Below, piece by piece: positions 17,101 to 28,765 of a stretch of 64,000 bases of DNA. Below the pieces are notes generated by a model, which was given only the letters and a program-made list of their open reading frames with translations, was not told the DNA's origin and did no database searches. The position numbers and the translations under genes were made by a program. Numbering within the stretch: the stretch's first letter is position 1; each line of letters begins with the position of its first letter. Origin of the DNA: Amphiduros pacificus (Eukaryota > Annelida > Polychaeta > Phyllodocida > Hesionidae); contig OX439004.1 in the NCBI GenBank assembly GCA_949316495.1, forward strand, positions 12,498,536 to 12,562,535, in the 5' to 3' direction.

Positions 17101-20100
17101 CTGCTAATATTACCTTGAAGGCAGCATAGTAAGCTGAGTTGAGGGCATCCACTATAGCCCCATTAGGCATCCACTTGAGCTTGCCCTTCTCGGCCCGACC
17201 AGTCTCGTAATTCCTCAGTGAGGACAACACCACAAATGGATGAATACTGAAACACACAACATTGCATACATCTCTTAGTAAATAATATAATACTTGGTTT
17301 TTAGTTATACTGATTTGTACACAAAAAATATTTATTCTTGGCTAAATTTGAATAATGATTTAAGTCTACAAATCTGACATATCAACATTTTTATTCCAAC
17401 ACTAAATCTTTTAACATTAAAGTTACAGGACATGTTTTTAGGGTTAGAATATGGTATCAGACAACATTTGTTTAACTTATACTATTAATTACTAAATTGT
17501 GGAATATAAATGTATTTGGAGAAGGTGTTTGCTACTTACTTGCTGTCAATGACCTGTGTGTCGTTCATGAGCCTGTCGATGGCAACCTGTGCATGATTGT
17601 TGTTGGTGAGTGGGTCGAGGAGGCCCAGTGCTGTTAGTTTTCCCACATTCAAAACCAGTTCCGGCAGCGGCATCTGGTGCAACAAAGCTCGCCATACCTG
17701 TAACATAGCGCATACTCTAACACCACCCCTACCATACATGTAAATATAAATATAACTCTATCCTGGGTATCTCTTACAATATATTTGTGAATAAAGACGT
17801 TTATAGGTGACATACCTCCTTAGAATTAAGAAGTCCTGTAGGTACATGTTCTCTGGACAACTGGTGCTGTTCTATGAGTGCTGCCACCTGGTGTTCATCC
17901 TGACTGTGCTTGACGGTGTCCACGGCTTCAAGGTAGGCAAGCAGAGTGGCCAGGCCATCTCCGTCATTGTTCACCTGCTTCTTTGCCTCCCCTAGGCCTT
18001 TGATCACATACTTGAGAATCAGTGCTGTACCTGAAATAATTCATTTCATTTAGAAATTTGACAATTGCTTACTTCATTACACAAAATTGGACCTATTCCT
18101 TATAACAATAATTATTTTGGGAAGAAGTTTATTATTCTTTTGTTAATTTTTTATGATTACCTTTCAGAGGTCACTCTCCCATTATATGATATGATACTGA
18201 AAAACATTTTGCAAATAATGTTCTGAACCATGGAACATTTGGCCTGTTGAATCATTATATTTGATTTATATTATAAATGATTTTTAAAAATGTATTTAAC
18301 AGTTAAGGACCAAGTTTGAATGAGAACAACATGATGAAAATAAAATACGTAGCATGAGATAAAGGTGAGCGAATGTGACCTTTCGTATCATGAATTTCTT
18401 TTAAACACAATTTGTCTTTTCATAATAAAACTTCTTTTTCTGAAGAATATCTCTAATACATTTCCTTGGCCAGTTTGATATCATTTTCATGTCATGTCAT
18501 AATTATGGCCATAACCTTACAAGAACAGGCAATCAAAGACATTTGACATGATATGCACATGATAATTTCAGATAATATTTTCATTGCTTCCTTTTCATTG
18601 AGTTTCTCTGGGGATATATTGACAAGATCAGTGTGGGTTATGTTATCTTGTAAGGAGGTATTACAGCAAGGCATGGGTCTGCAGACCTGATTGGCACCCT
18701 GCCAGATCCGGAGGTACTTAGCATACTGCAGAGAGAACCATGCAGCATGTAACACATGTATGCTACCCCACACTGGAACCGCCTGCAGCTGAGGCACTGA
18801 TGGGAGCATCTCAATCAGTTATAAGGTTCTGTGAACCGCCTGCAGCTGAGGCACTGATGGGAGTATCTCACTCAGTTATAAGGTTCTGTGAACCGCCTGC
18901 AGCTGAGGCACTGATGGGAGCATCTCACTCAGTTATAAGGTTCTGTGAACTGCCTGCAGCTGAGGCACTGATGGGAGCATCTCACTCAGTTATAAGGTTC
19001 TGTGAACTGCCTGCAGCTGAGGCACTGATGGGAGCATCTCACTCAGTTATAAGGTTCTGTGAACTGCCTGCAGCTGAGGCACTGATGGGAGCATCTCAAT
19101 CAGTTATAAGGTTCTGTGAACCGCCTGCAGCTGAGGCACTGATGGGAGCATCTCACTCAGTTATAAGGTTCTGTAAATCGCCTGCAGCTGAGGCACTGAT
19201 GGGAGTATCTCACTCAGTTATAAGGTTCTGTGATTCTCATTACCTATAGGGGCATACAAAGTAAGCCTATTTGATTTAGGGGCTCGGCCAAGCGGTAACG
19301 GAGGGACAGCATCACTGAACAGCATAACATAAATGCATTTATACCAGAAATACAAAATTATTAGAAATACTTAATTATTGTTTTTGACAAAGCCCACTGT
19401 ACATTACAATATGCCAAAGTATTGAGGATCATACTGTAACAGTTTATGTATGGTATCAAAATATGTTTTCTGTAACGGAGGGACACTTTTGAACAGCAGC
19501 TTTGGAGTCATGTAGCAAAATGGGCTTAACATAAAGTTCTTATGAATATTCTTAAAAATCACTATATCATATATCATCTACACATACCTTAGTAGTAAAT
19601 ACCAAAATATCAAGTTTATAACCTTAACACTGTTTTATTTATTCAAGAAATATTGTCGTAACGGAGGGACAACAGAAAATAGTAACGGAGGGACACAAAT
19701 GTTCAGCTGTAATCTTGTCAACAAGTAACTTCTGTAGCAAACTGTACATGTACTATTTAGGTGCTAAATCTTTATGAACTTGACAGAATAAATTTACAGA
19801 ATAAATTGAATGAAATAACATAAGTAACAAAGACCAAATACACACCACAAATGACAACTGGGTACTAAGGATGGATTATGGTCAAAATAACCATGTGACA
19901 AAGGTGACCGTGGTACTGAACTGCCACATTAGACAGAATTTAGACATTTTATGAATCTAAATTATCCACAAGTGTAAATTATCTTCAAGTTGGAGAAAAT
20001 ATGAGTTTAACAATGCTTAGAAATGCATACTATTTACGTTTTTGAAGACTAAGACTTAAAATGGACGCCAAGCTTTAAAGGTTATGCTAATGTCCAGGCC

Positions 20101-23100
20101 TGAGTGAAAAGTGAAAATATTAACAGAAAGATATGACGGACATCAGGTATAATGACAGCAGAAAGTAGCTGAATAAGATTAAGATTCGCAGCTATGTTCA
20201 GGTTTTAGATAAGAGGAGGGAATATATAGCTATCAAATGAAATGCACATGCACTTGGTCCAGCGGTCCACTTTGTATCATGGTCATTTTGACCATGGTCA
20301 TTTTGGTCATTATAAGGATGACACACACAACTCATTTCATTACATTATCATCATGTTCTTAGCCTTGTGTTATCCTAACTGTAAGCCAGGAACACTGCAT
20401 TATCCCTAAGAATGGATTTGTCAGGTAAATTAGAAACTTTGACAAGATCAAACGGTTACATAGTGTCACAAGGAATCACACCTATCAAACAGCAATTGTG
20501 TTGTCTCTGATGGGACAGCTTGTGTACCCAGTGCAGGTCAGCTGGTGGCTTTCTTCCTCTGACTAAAGTACCAATGCAAACAAATATGATTTTTTTTACC
20601 ATAAACTCAGTCAGTATTGAAAACCAGTGTTTTTTATACATGAGTATGTAGACAGGGAAATAGAATTATGTATCACTGACCATGTTGATTGATGCATGAG
20701 TATAAACATGAAGTGTCTATTGTCTCTCAGGTGCAAGACCACATATTAGCCAACCAATACATGTTTAACCAAATACATTGTTTGTGTCCATTTCCACTTG
20801 ACATAAACCACTTTAAGAAATAAAAATTTCTGGCAAATAACTGAAATAATAACAACTTGCATGAACCTGAACATTTGTCCCTCCGTTACTAGTAACGGAG
20901 GGACAGGTTTTCTTCATATAAAATCAACCAAAAATTAAATGAGTTTCATAAAGCATACAGAAGGTTATGATACTTCACTATAAGCACCTTACTTCCAGAA
21001 AGTTTCACATTCCTTGTGATATGCATTATAGTATGAGGTAAAAATTTCAATATTTTTTGTAACGGAGGGACATGTAACGGAGGGACAAATTCATATTTTA
21101 AAGTTTTTCCCCCAAAACATCTTTAGACTTGTGTGCCAAGAATTTGACTTTAAATCATGATAACATAGCATCTCAACTTTATTAAAGTCCCATTTCCACT
21201 ACTTTGCATGTGATTTCTAATAAAATACACCATATTTTCTAAATTGATAGAAAAACGACGACAGACAGCAAAATGAACCAACAAAATAGGGTCTTAAACA
21301 AATTGTGATTATTTTGCAACCAATAAGGGTAGAGACAAAAATAAAACAGTTTCAGAAACTACAGTTTTTAGTTTATAAGGTACAATTTAAAAGAAGCACA
21401 TATTTTGAGTTTCACTTTTTCATGTTAATGTTCACTTCCCCTTGGCTGAGCCCTTAGATAATAATAAAAATTTATATAGCACCATTTCAGACTATATCTG
21501 CTTGTAGCACTAGACATGCTCTACAAGATCACTATGGTTACATAGAACAGCACATAGAACAGCACATTTCAGAAAGTTTTGAATACAATAGGAAACATTT
21601 CAGTAAATGTTCATGTTTATAAACTTCAAGTGCTTTAAACATGAAACTCCTAATTGCAAAGATATGTAGTGACAAGTGTGGGTTATGTTATCTAAAAGGA
21701 AAGGGAAGGTTGCATTTTACTGACATTGATCAGCTTGTTTGAGATTTATATATCAGTTTATTGAAAATAGGTCTCATAAAATATGAATATTTAAATATTT
21801 TGATTTCTTTTGTCAAAGTGTTCCATTTTTTGTCAAACTGTATTTCCTGGGTGAATTCACAGCAATTGGCCAAAAAACTTTCAAACTTATAAAAGTAATC
21901 AATTTTCGACTCTGTTTTAAAAATAACAAGTAATGATAAGCAGTATCTGAAATAAGGCTTAAAACATTTATTGTCCTCAGCCTGTTTAAATGAATTAAAA
22001 TAATAGAAAATGACAGAAAAAGGCCTCAAACATTGCTCTAATTTGTCAAAAGTTTCTTGCTTCTAAAGGGCAATGGGAAATCTCAAAATTTAAACACTGA
22101 TGAAAATGGTTGATTATGTATTATTATATAATATTTACCAGTTGTACATGTTACACATATATGATATACAGAGGCAGTGTGGTGGAGACAGATTGAGGCA
22201 GACTGCTGCATTGTGAGCTGGGGCATGTTTGCCACATGCTCCACCTCCAGTACTGTCTCATCCATGGAATGGAAATAAAGGCTGGAAATGGCAAATGTGG
22301 GCTGTTGCTTCAAAGAAATACATTGTGACTGGCAGTGACTGGGGTGGGATTTGGGACTGTCTGCTGAATGGAAGATCCCTGGTTTGTATTGAGACTTGTA
22401 TAGGATATGAGAATACTGCTGAATGGAGGATCCCTGGTTTGTATTGAGACTGGTATAGGATATGAGAATGATTACTGAATGGAGGATCCCTGGTTTGTAT
22501 TGAGACTGGTATAGGATATGAGAATGACTGCTGAATGGAGGATCCCTGGTTTGTATTGAGACTGGTATAGGATATGAGAATACTGCTGAATGGAGGATCC
22601 CTGGTTTCTATTGTTTGTGCATTATCTGGGATTCCTAATATCTGAGATAAGTGAATGAGCTATGCAACAAAGGAAAATTGGAGATAAAATACATCTACTC
22701 CATCCATTCCCTTTTAATATTAGCCCTGGCCATTAGACAGTACAGAGAATAGCTGCTCAACCTGGCGGGAGAGAAATTACTCAGCAATGCAGCCCTGCTA
22801 TGTAACAGCTGAAGCAAGAAACACATTCCACAAGTGCTGGGCTGCTGCTATTTTTAAGTGACCCAAAATATATGTGCATCTTTTGGCCTTTAATGCAAGC
22901 CAGACAGACTTGGATAAACATTGCATAATCTGCTTCCAGCCATGCTCTGGGAGAGTAGGATATACTCCATTTAATTCTCATGCTGTCTCCACCCTAGCCC
23001 CCAGACAGACAAAACATAATCTGAGGGGTATACCCCTACCTAACCCTCTCACTGTCTCAACTCTAGCTCCAAGACTGTCAAAACATAATCTGAGGGGTAT

Positions 23101-26100
23101 ACCCCTACCTAACCCTCCCACTGTCTCAACTCTAGCTCCAAGACTGTCAAAACGTAATCTGAGGGGTATACCCCTACCTAACCCTCCCACTGTCTCTACT
23201 CTAGCTCCAAGACTGTCAAAACGTAATCTGAGGGGTATACCCCTACCTAACCCTCCCACTGTCTCAACTCTAGTTCAAAGACTGTCAAAATGTAATCTGA
23301 GGGGTATACCCCTACCTAACCCTCCCACTGTCTCTATGCCAGCTCCAAGACTGTCAAAACGTAATCTGAGGGGTATACCCCTATCTGACCTTCCAACTGT
23401 CTCTCTACTCTTGCGCCAAGACTGTCAAAACGTAATCTGAGGGGTATACCCCTACCTAACCCACCCACTGCCTCTACTCTAGCTCCAAGACTGTCAAAAC
23501 GTAATCTGAGGGGTATACCCCTATCTGACCTTCCAACTGTCTCTCTACTCTTGCGCCAAGACTGTCAAAACGTAATCTGAGGGGTATACCCCTACCTAAC
23601 CCACCCACTGCCTCTACTCTAGCTCCAAGACTGTCAAAACGTAATCTGAGGGGTATAACCCTATCTGACCTTCCCACTGTCTCTCTACTCTTGCGCCAAG
23701 ACTGTCAAAACGTAATCTGAGGGGTATACCCCTACCTAACCCTCCCACTGTCTCTACACCAGCTCCAAGACTGTCAATACGTAATCTGAGGGGTATACCC
23801 CTACCTAACCCTCCCACTGTCTCTATGCCAGCTCCAAGACTGTCAAAACGTAATCTGAGGGGTATAACCCTATCTGACCTTCCCACTGTCTCTCTACTCT
23901 TGCGCCAAGACTGTCAAAACGTAATCTGAGGGGTATAACCCTACCTAACCCTCCCACTGTCTTAACTCTAGTTCCAAGACTGTCAAAATGTAATCTGAGG
24001 GGTATACCCCTACCTAACCCTCCCACTGCCTCTACTCTAGCTCCAAGACAGTCAAAACATAATCTGAGGGGTATACCCCACCTAACCCTCCCACTGTCTT
24101 AACTCCAGCTCCAGGACTGTCATAACGTAATCTGAGGGGTATACCCAACCTAACCCTTGCACTGTCTCCACTCTAGCCCCTAGGCTGAGAACCAGCAATC
24201 GCTACCCTAACCCTCATGCTGCCAGACGTCCTGCCCTCAGTCTCCACCATGGCTCCACTGACAATGCATGATCTCCCCCCAAACCCTCACATTGTCTCTA
24301 CCCAAGCCCCAAACACTGACAACACATAATGTGAGGGCTATGCCCAACCCTAACCCTCGCACTCTCTCCACTCTACTGGCCCAAACACTGACAACACATA
24401 ATGTGATGGGGTATTCTCCACCCTAAACATGGTAATCAATAACCATTGATATACAGTCAGATTTTCACTCAAGATTTATATCCCTCATACTATCACACTG
24501 ACAAAAGGCAACACTTTTGCTCTACTCAGACAATACTGTTGTCAGGGTGGACCATATCTGCAATTTTTGCCTTAATTACAATCTTAATCAATAAATTTTG
24601 GCTCCAATAAAGTTGAGATAAGAGTTTTTTTGGGGTTGAGATATATGTGATAGACTTGACATAGAGGTGAGAGAGGAGTGATGGTCTGGAACCAGACTAG
24701 AGTAGTCTCCATGACCTGTTTATGGTATTATCTACTACATGCTCCCCCTGTGCAAATGCTCAGCACTGGATGGAAGTCTGGTGACAAATCTGCTCTTCTC
24801 ATCTTCAAAATTTTACAACAATAATCATAATAATCAATGCCATGGCAGGACTTGACATAAAGAGAAAAATATTGGTTGTCTGGTTGGGCCACCAGAGCAT
24901 GAGAAGTGGTGACCAAAACTTTCTAAGGATAATAGGATGCATGATAAATATCTATAGAATAAAACAGGCTAAAAGACTACAAATATGGTTGCCCAACTGG
25001 GCCACTACAACAGACCATTCACTGGCCCAAACAGAGGATCTAGTGGCCCCAGGCAACTGGGCCAGTGTGTAAGTCAAGACTGATCATGGAAAGGTCTGTG
25101 CATTTGCTCTATCCCTCTCACTCATATTAATCATGTGATTATTGTTAGTTTTTGTCTGTAATATGGTTCAAAACGAATCAAAAGCTTGCTTGCCTTTTTA
25201 AGCTGTTTTGATCAGTCAAGTAATGGAAACTAGTAGACAAATACCTCAAAAGTATCATACTTAAAATCTGGGGATTTCTATAAGGTTCAAAGAAATTTTT
25301 GGTAAATCAAACAAGATAGAAGAGAAGAAAGGTAAACACTTCTGGGAAAAAAGAAGCCTTTTGAGACTGCTCTCATCACTGTGATCAATGATGAAGCTTA
25401 TCAACTGGTGCTGAGTGAGTGACTCAGGGTGGCACCTGAGGACAGGTCCTCCATCTGAATCAATGACTCAGCATGAATCACCTCAGCTCACCCTATACAA
25501 TATGCACTAAGGATAACATTTTCTATGATTTTTATGACCCATCATGAATTTCAAACTGCTTAAACATAATTTACACTGTAAATATTCTTTTGTGTAAAAG
25601 CTTAAATCTCCAAAATAGTTTTTGTATGTATGTCGATCATGACTGTCTGAGCATTTAAAGAGAAATTGCAAATTGGAAAGTGTAACACTGTTGAACAGGG
25701 TTTTTTTTATATCTAAACAAAGATTAAGCTAAAAATAGCCATAAATTATTCCAACGTCTAAATATTGATTATATCCTATAATCAATCAAATATTCTTGAT
25801 ATGTTCATACATGTATGTGCTAAATTCATATGTTTAAATCAAGTTGGGAATTTGTTTTCTGAAAAATCCCATCAAAGTATGAGATGTCAACATTTTGGTC
25901 ACTTACTGTCTTTATTGGGTTTGACATGAGCCAGTCTCAGCAGATCAACATGTGACCATCCAGCACGCTGCTTATATTTGGTAACTCCAATTGCCAATTG
26001 TGCTGCATCCTGGTTGTTGTACCATTCTTTAATCGCTTTCCTTTGTGCCCTGCCCCATCCTGTATGTTCTCCGCTCAAATGTTCTGCGAAATTTACAAAA

Positions 26101-26444
26101 TTAAACAAGTGAACTGAAGTATGGCACACTTTCCCCAGAGCTTTATAAGCTGCCTGCTTTGTCTTTAAATCTGCAGTTGATCGTGCACACACTGCCAATG
26201 CAAAAACAATGGACTCAAATTTGGCTGCCTTGTCTTCTGATGAGAAGGCCACAATTTCCTGTACTATTTCTTCTCCGTGTCCACCTTCTATCAGTCTGCA
26301 CATAGACTGAACCTGTTCAATACTAAAGTCTTTGTCACTTGTGTGATAAACATTTCCTTCTGTTCCATAACACAGGAATCTGTGAAAACGGTTAGAGTCA
26401 TTTATTTGCCAGTCTGGCGAGTTGTTCACTTGATCAGCTGCCAT
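11196..26444 (-). CDS. RO60: 60-kDa SS-A/Ro ribonucleoprotein (TROVE and vWA domains), seven exons
   Basis: Ro60 is a ring-shaped RNA-binding protein that holds Y RNAs and misfolded small RNAs. Exons (minus, in order): 26444-25907, 18030-17816, 17697-17540, 17246-17114, 12541-12293, 11752-11583, 11328-11196; all junctions are GT-AG and the phases join. The sum is 1596 bases, 531 aa, against 538 in human. Conserved stretches include NRFHRFLCYGTEGNVYH, TKYKQRAGWSHVDLLRLAH, NSKEVWRALLHQMPL, IHPFVVLSSLRNYETG with GKLKW (TROVE), then RYLVAIDVSST and ADPNDGGMLDVIGFD (vWA). The MIDAS differs from human: DVSST for DVSAS and SGSD for GGTD; LTDCE keeps its Asp. The start is the first ATG (MAADQV); an upstream in-frame GTG is ignored. 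Intron 1 (7.9 kb) and intron 4 (4.6 kb) are filled with repeats. Confidence 0.95.
12054..12263. repeat. 38-bp tandem repeat in RO60 intron 5
   Basis: About 5.5 copies of a 38-bp unit beginning AAAAGCAGTAAATTTTCAGA. The array stops about 30 bases from the exon 5 donor at 12292, so it sits at the very start of intron 5 in the sense of transcription. Confidence 0.9.
12769..17132. repeat. 74-bp minisatellite carrying the RO60 exon 4 splice donor
   Basis: About 59 tandem copies of a 74-bp unit, spanning nearly all of RO60 intron 4. On the minus strand each unit reads TATGCTGCCTTCAAG followed by GTAACATTAGCAGC. TATGCTGCCTTCAAG is also the 3' end of RO60 exon 4, and the last exonic bases and true donor (GTAATA at 17113) form the terminal unit. 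The array therefore arose by tandem duplication of an exon-intron junction. Units differ by scattered substitutions; a few lack the TAT of ACATATAG. Blocks of several units recur in the same order (for example 12990-13330 and 13580-13920), showing larger-scale duplication. The unit length is not a multiple of three. Confidence 0.97.
18776..19233. repeat. 57-bp minisatellite in RO60 intron 1
   Basis: Eight near-identical 57-bp units (CCGCCTGCAGCTGAGGCACT and so on). As 57 is a multiple of three, a 169-codon plus-strand frame stays open through the array; it encodes only the 19-residue repeat and has no independent support as a gene. Confidence 0.95.
19279..21453. mobile_element. Unclassified 2.2-kb terminal-inverted-repeat element with eight subterminal/internal motifs
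   Basis: The left end reads GGGGCTCGGCCAAGCGG; the right end, reverse-complemented, reads GGGCTCAGCCAAGGGG. TTA (or TTAG, if the extra G is counted outside) flanks both ends (19276-19278 and 21454-21456), fitting a 3-4 bp target duplication. Inside are eight exact copies of GTAACGGAGGGACA: starts at 19295, 19472, 19658, 19682, 20892, 21059 and 21074 on +, and 20876-20889 inverted. The copies at 20876 and 20892 form a perfect 30-bp palindrome centred on TA. No frame of transposase size is present, so it is non-autonomous. A 3-bp TTA duplication would suit PIF/Harbinger; the superfamily is not settled. Confidence 0.65.
22361..22610. repeat. 55-56-bp minisatellite in RO60 intron 1
   Basis: About 4.5 copies of a unit starting CTGCTGAATGGAGGATCCCT and continuing GGTTTGTATTGAGACTGGTA. 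Spacings between units are 55 or 56 bases. Confidence 0.9.
22980..24190. repeat. 69-bp minisatellite with a palindrome in each unit, RO60 intron 1
   Basis: About 17 copies of a unit close to 69 bp: CTCCAAGACTGTCAAAACGT, then AATCTGAGGGGTATACCCCT, then ACCTAACCCTCCCACTGTCT. Most units contain the perfect 14-bp palindrome AGGGGTATACCCCT. Between about 23395 and 23700 two unit types alternate, one with CTCTTGCGCCAAG and one with CTCTAGCTCCAAG, giving a dimeric higher-order repeat. Degenerate copies trail off to about 24420. Frames are open on both strands because the unit is close to a multiple of three; I do not regard them as genes. Confidence 0.93.
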
Positions 26445-27026
26445 GAAGAAACGTCTGCAGTGCCACAGACAATGCACACGATGGCAGCATTCGCTGCCAA
26501 TAACAAAGTAAACACAGATGTGTCAGTTGTGAATGGGAAGAAAAGCCACAACTTCACAAGTCTTCTTGTCCTGTCTGGCGAATGAATCACCCCGGTGTTC
26601 CTCGAAAATGGGATTATTTACGTTCTGCAATGGTACCGAAAGTAGCGTAGATTAAATGCTTTCCACTTTAACAAGGATAAAGCATAGTCTCAATGGCAAA
26701 TTTGCCACGGAAAGGAGGGAAAACGTAAATATTCTTTCCCAACAGCACTGAAAGGCCTTTCACTTGCGAACTATTAATCTGACGTCACCACACTATGCGT
26801 ACTTGTTAACCCAGAAGATTACTCATATATTTTCGTAAATAATTTACATAAGAAATGATTCATTCATAACAAACAATATTCGAAAATATAAATTAGTAAA
26901 ATGTGTTAAATATTACTGCAATATCACACATATTATCACACAAAAGACACTCATTTTAACAAAAATCAAGTAGAAGTGACCTTGCCCTTGGCCTGGGTCA
27001 CATGACAATTTCTCAAACGATCCAAG
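26445..27026. promoter_or_regulatory. Divergent promoter between RO60 and ATP6V1G
   Basis: The start codons of RO60 (minus) and ATP6V1G (plus) are 582 bases apart, back to back, which implies a shared or adjacent promoter. A perfect palindromic CRE (TGACGTCA) lies at 26780-26787, near the middle. No clear TATA box is seen for either gene. CCAAGATGGCG at the ATP6V1G start codon matches the YY1 consensus often seen at housekeeping gene starts. Confidence 0.6.
26997..27006. promoter_or_regulatory. MITF/TFEB-type M-box upstream of ATP6V1G
   Basis: GTCACATGAC, containing the M-box core TCACATGA (reverse TCATGTGA), ends 20 bases before the ATP6V1G start codon. V-ATPase subunit genes are established targets of the MITF/TFEB family through M-box and CLEAR (GTCACGTGAC) elements. 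Binding here is inferred. Confidence 0.45.
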
Positions 27027-28765
27027 ATGGCGAGTTACGGGGCACCTGTCAGTCAATCCACTGGAATTCAGCAGCTTTTAGCGGCTGAAAAACGTGCAGC
27101 AGAGAAGGTTGCAGAGGCTAGAAAGCGTGAGTATATTATAGAGATAAAAATGGATTCTTTAAAAATGTTAGCATGACCATCAATGTCACAAAAGATGAGT
27201 CAATTCATAGCATGACTTTGGCTTTTAAAAATAAAATGCCCTGCCCACTTCCACAAGTTCCAGTTAACTCTGGTTTGAGGTTGGTCCACGGAGTAACAAT
27301 AAATTGATACATACAAGAAAACCACACAAAATTCATGACATCTCTCAAGCCGCTCTTTGTCCAAGGTCTATGGCATGGGCTATGCCAAACCATAGAATTT
27401 TCTGAAGGGCCAGACATACCTCATCCAAGCCAAGCCCAAGCCAAGGTCCAATTTCACATAGGCAGATTGCCGATCTCCATGTTGTTGTTTTTTCCCCATT
27501 GAAAAGTACACACCGGAACTGTACAATTTTGCCGGAACCAGAACTGTACAACTCCACTATATTTAATCATTGGTCGGAGAGATTGGCAGGGGGCCTATTC
27601 TAGACTACACTGCAGAATCCAGATTGACGTCAGAAATATCCAAATTATATGTTATTGGTTATACTTGAACGACAATTTCATGTACTTCATTTTAGGCCAA
27701 CAAGCATGCAATTTAAAATTGAGAATATAGCAATATAATCTTCAACAAAATGCATTTCTTTCTTGATAGCTTATAAGTAAAGATGTAATTAAAATATTTG
27801 TATATATTTCTTCAAAAGGTAAGGCACGTCGTCTAAAGCAGGCCAAGGAAGAGGCCCAAGCAGAGATTGAAGCATACAGACAGGAGAGAGAGAAGCAGTA
27901 CAGGGAACATGAAGCAAGGGTCAGTTTGATAACATAACAAATTTCTATTGAGCCTATCATTCAGTTGACCAAACATTGGGCCCAATAGCTTAAACCTGCA
28001 TGTCTTCACTATGGAACTGACAATTGGTTGGTCCAAATGCCATTGATCTACCTATTTTGATAGCCAATAAGATCAATTGCTGGATACTTTAACATTGTTT
28101 AGTAAAAATGTGACAACTTTTGATACAGAAATGAAAATATAAAATATTTTTCCAAAATTATAACCAAGAGTTCAAGGTTTTAGCAAAATTTGTTGCAATC
28201 TTTGACTCATTTCCTGTTACAGCAGTAGCCAACTGCTATATGTTTTGTGGAAGTTGTCTTTAGTTACTGCATTGCAGCTACTGCCATTCAATCAAGACTT
28301 AAATTTTTTTGAAGATGAGCACAACTGTCTCAGTCTGTGCCAGATATTTATATTAAAATGAATCATGGATAGGCCATGTGGTGTGTAAGTGTGTCTGGTC
28401 TTATTCTGTCAGCTTAACTGACCAACAGCTACAGAACTAGTTAATCACTTGATATTTTAAAGCCAAGTGAAGCCCAACATTCAGCTCCATAGACACTACT
28501 CAACATAAACAAGGCTGTCAAGAGTCATTGTTACTTATATTTCCTCACCTGTATTCTTGTTTTGCATCAGTTTCAATACTTCAATCCAATATTACAGATA
28601 ATGGGATCAAAAGGTGATATGGAAGCCCGGGTAGCTGAGGGAACCAGAACAAAAATTGAGGAATTGAACCGATCTGTCGTTACCAACAAAGAGAAAGCAT
28701 TAGCTCGCCTTCTTACACTGGTGTGTGATATCCAACCAGAGCTACACAAGAACCTTCATGTTTAA
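27027..28765 (+). CDS. ATP6V1G: V-type proton ATPase subunit G, three exons
   Basis: Subunit G pairs with subunit E in the peripheral stalks that join the V1 head to the membrane sector of the proton pump on endosomes, lysosomes and other acid compartments. Exons: 27027-27126, 27819-27919, 28598-28765, with donors GTGAGT and GTCAGT and AG acceptors; phases 1 and 0 join correctly to give 122 aa (human G1 has 118). The N-terminal half is almost canonical: [20 protein letters not shown], then [20 protein letters not shown]. The C-terminal half is looser and ends [13 protein letters not shown], like CDIRPEIHENYRING of human G1. The whole protein is predicted as a charged helix. The acceptor at 28597 is preferred over an earlier AG at 28570 because the protein then aligns with the MGS segment of the fly homologue. 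The start codon is in a strong context (CCAAGATGG). Confidence 0.95.
27456..27601. mobile_element. Short MITE, copy 1 (ATP6V1G intron 1)
   Basis: Shares GATTGCCGATCTCCATGTTG, TTTCCCCATTGAAAAGTACA and CCGGAACCAGAACTGTA with the segment at 48168-48292. The ends are short inverted repeats (CATAGGC on the left, GGGCCTAT on the right). About 130-146 bp, non-coding. Confidence 0.65.

Noticed and set aside
12769-17132. CRISPR array
   Set aside because: Units are contiguous with no variable spacers, and the context is a spliced animal gene.
18492-18809. Minus-strand frame (NEKEAMKILSEII and similar) in RO60 intron 1
   Set aside because: It looks faintly protein-like, but RO60 exons 1 and 2 join correctly without it and I recognise no family; part of it runs into the repeat array.
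18740-19249. 169-codon frame with a 19-residue repeat
   Set aside because: Artefact of the 57-bp minisatellite inside RO60 intron 1.
22874-24026. Open frames with 23-residue repeats on both strands
   Set aside because: The 69-bp unit is a multiple of three without stops; no start context, splice site or domain supports a protein.
26445-26477. Upstream extension of RO60 to a GTG start
   Set aside because: Animal genes start at ATG; the first ATG at 26444 gives a protein of the expected length.
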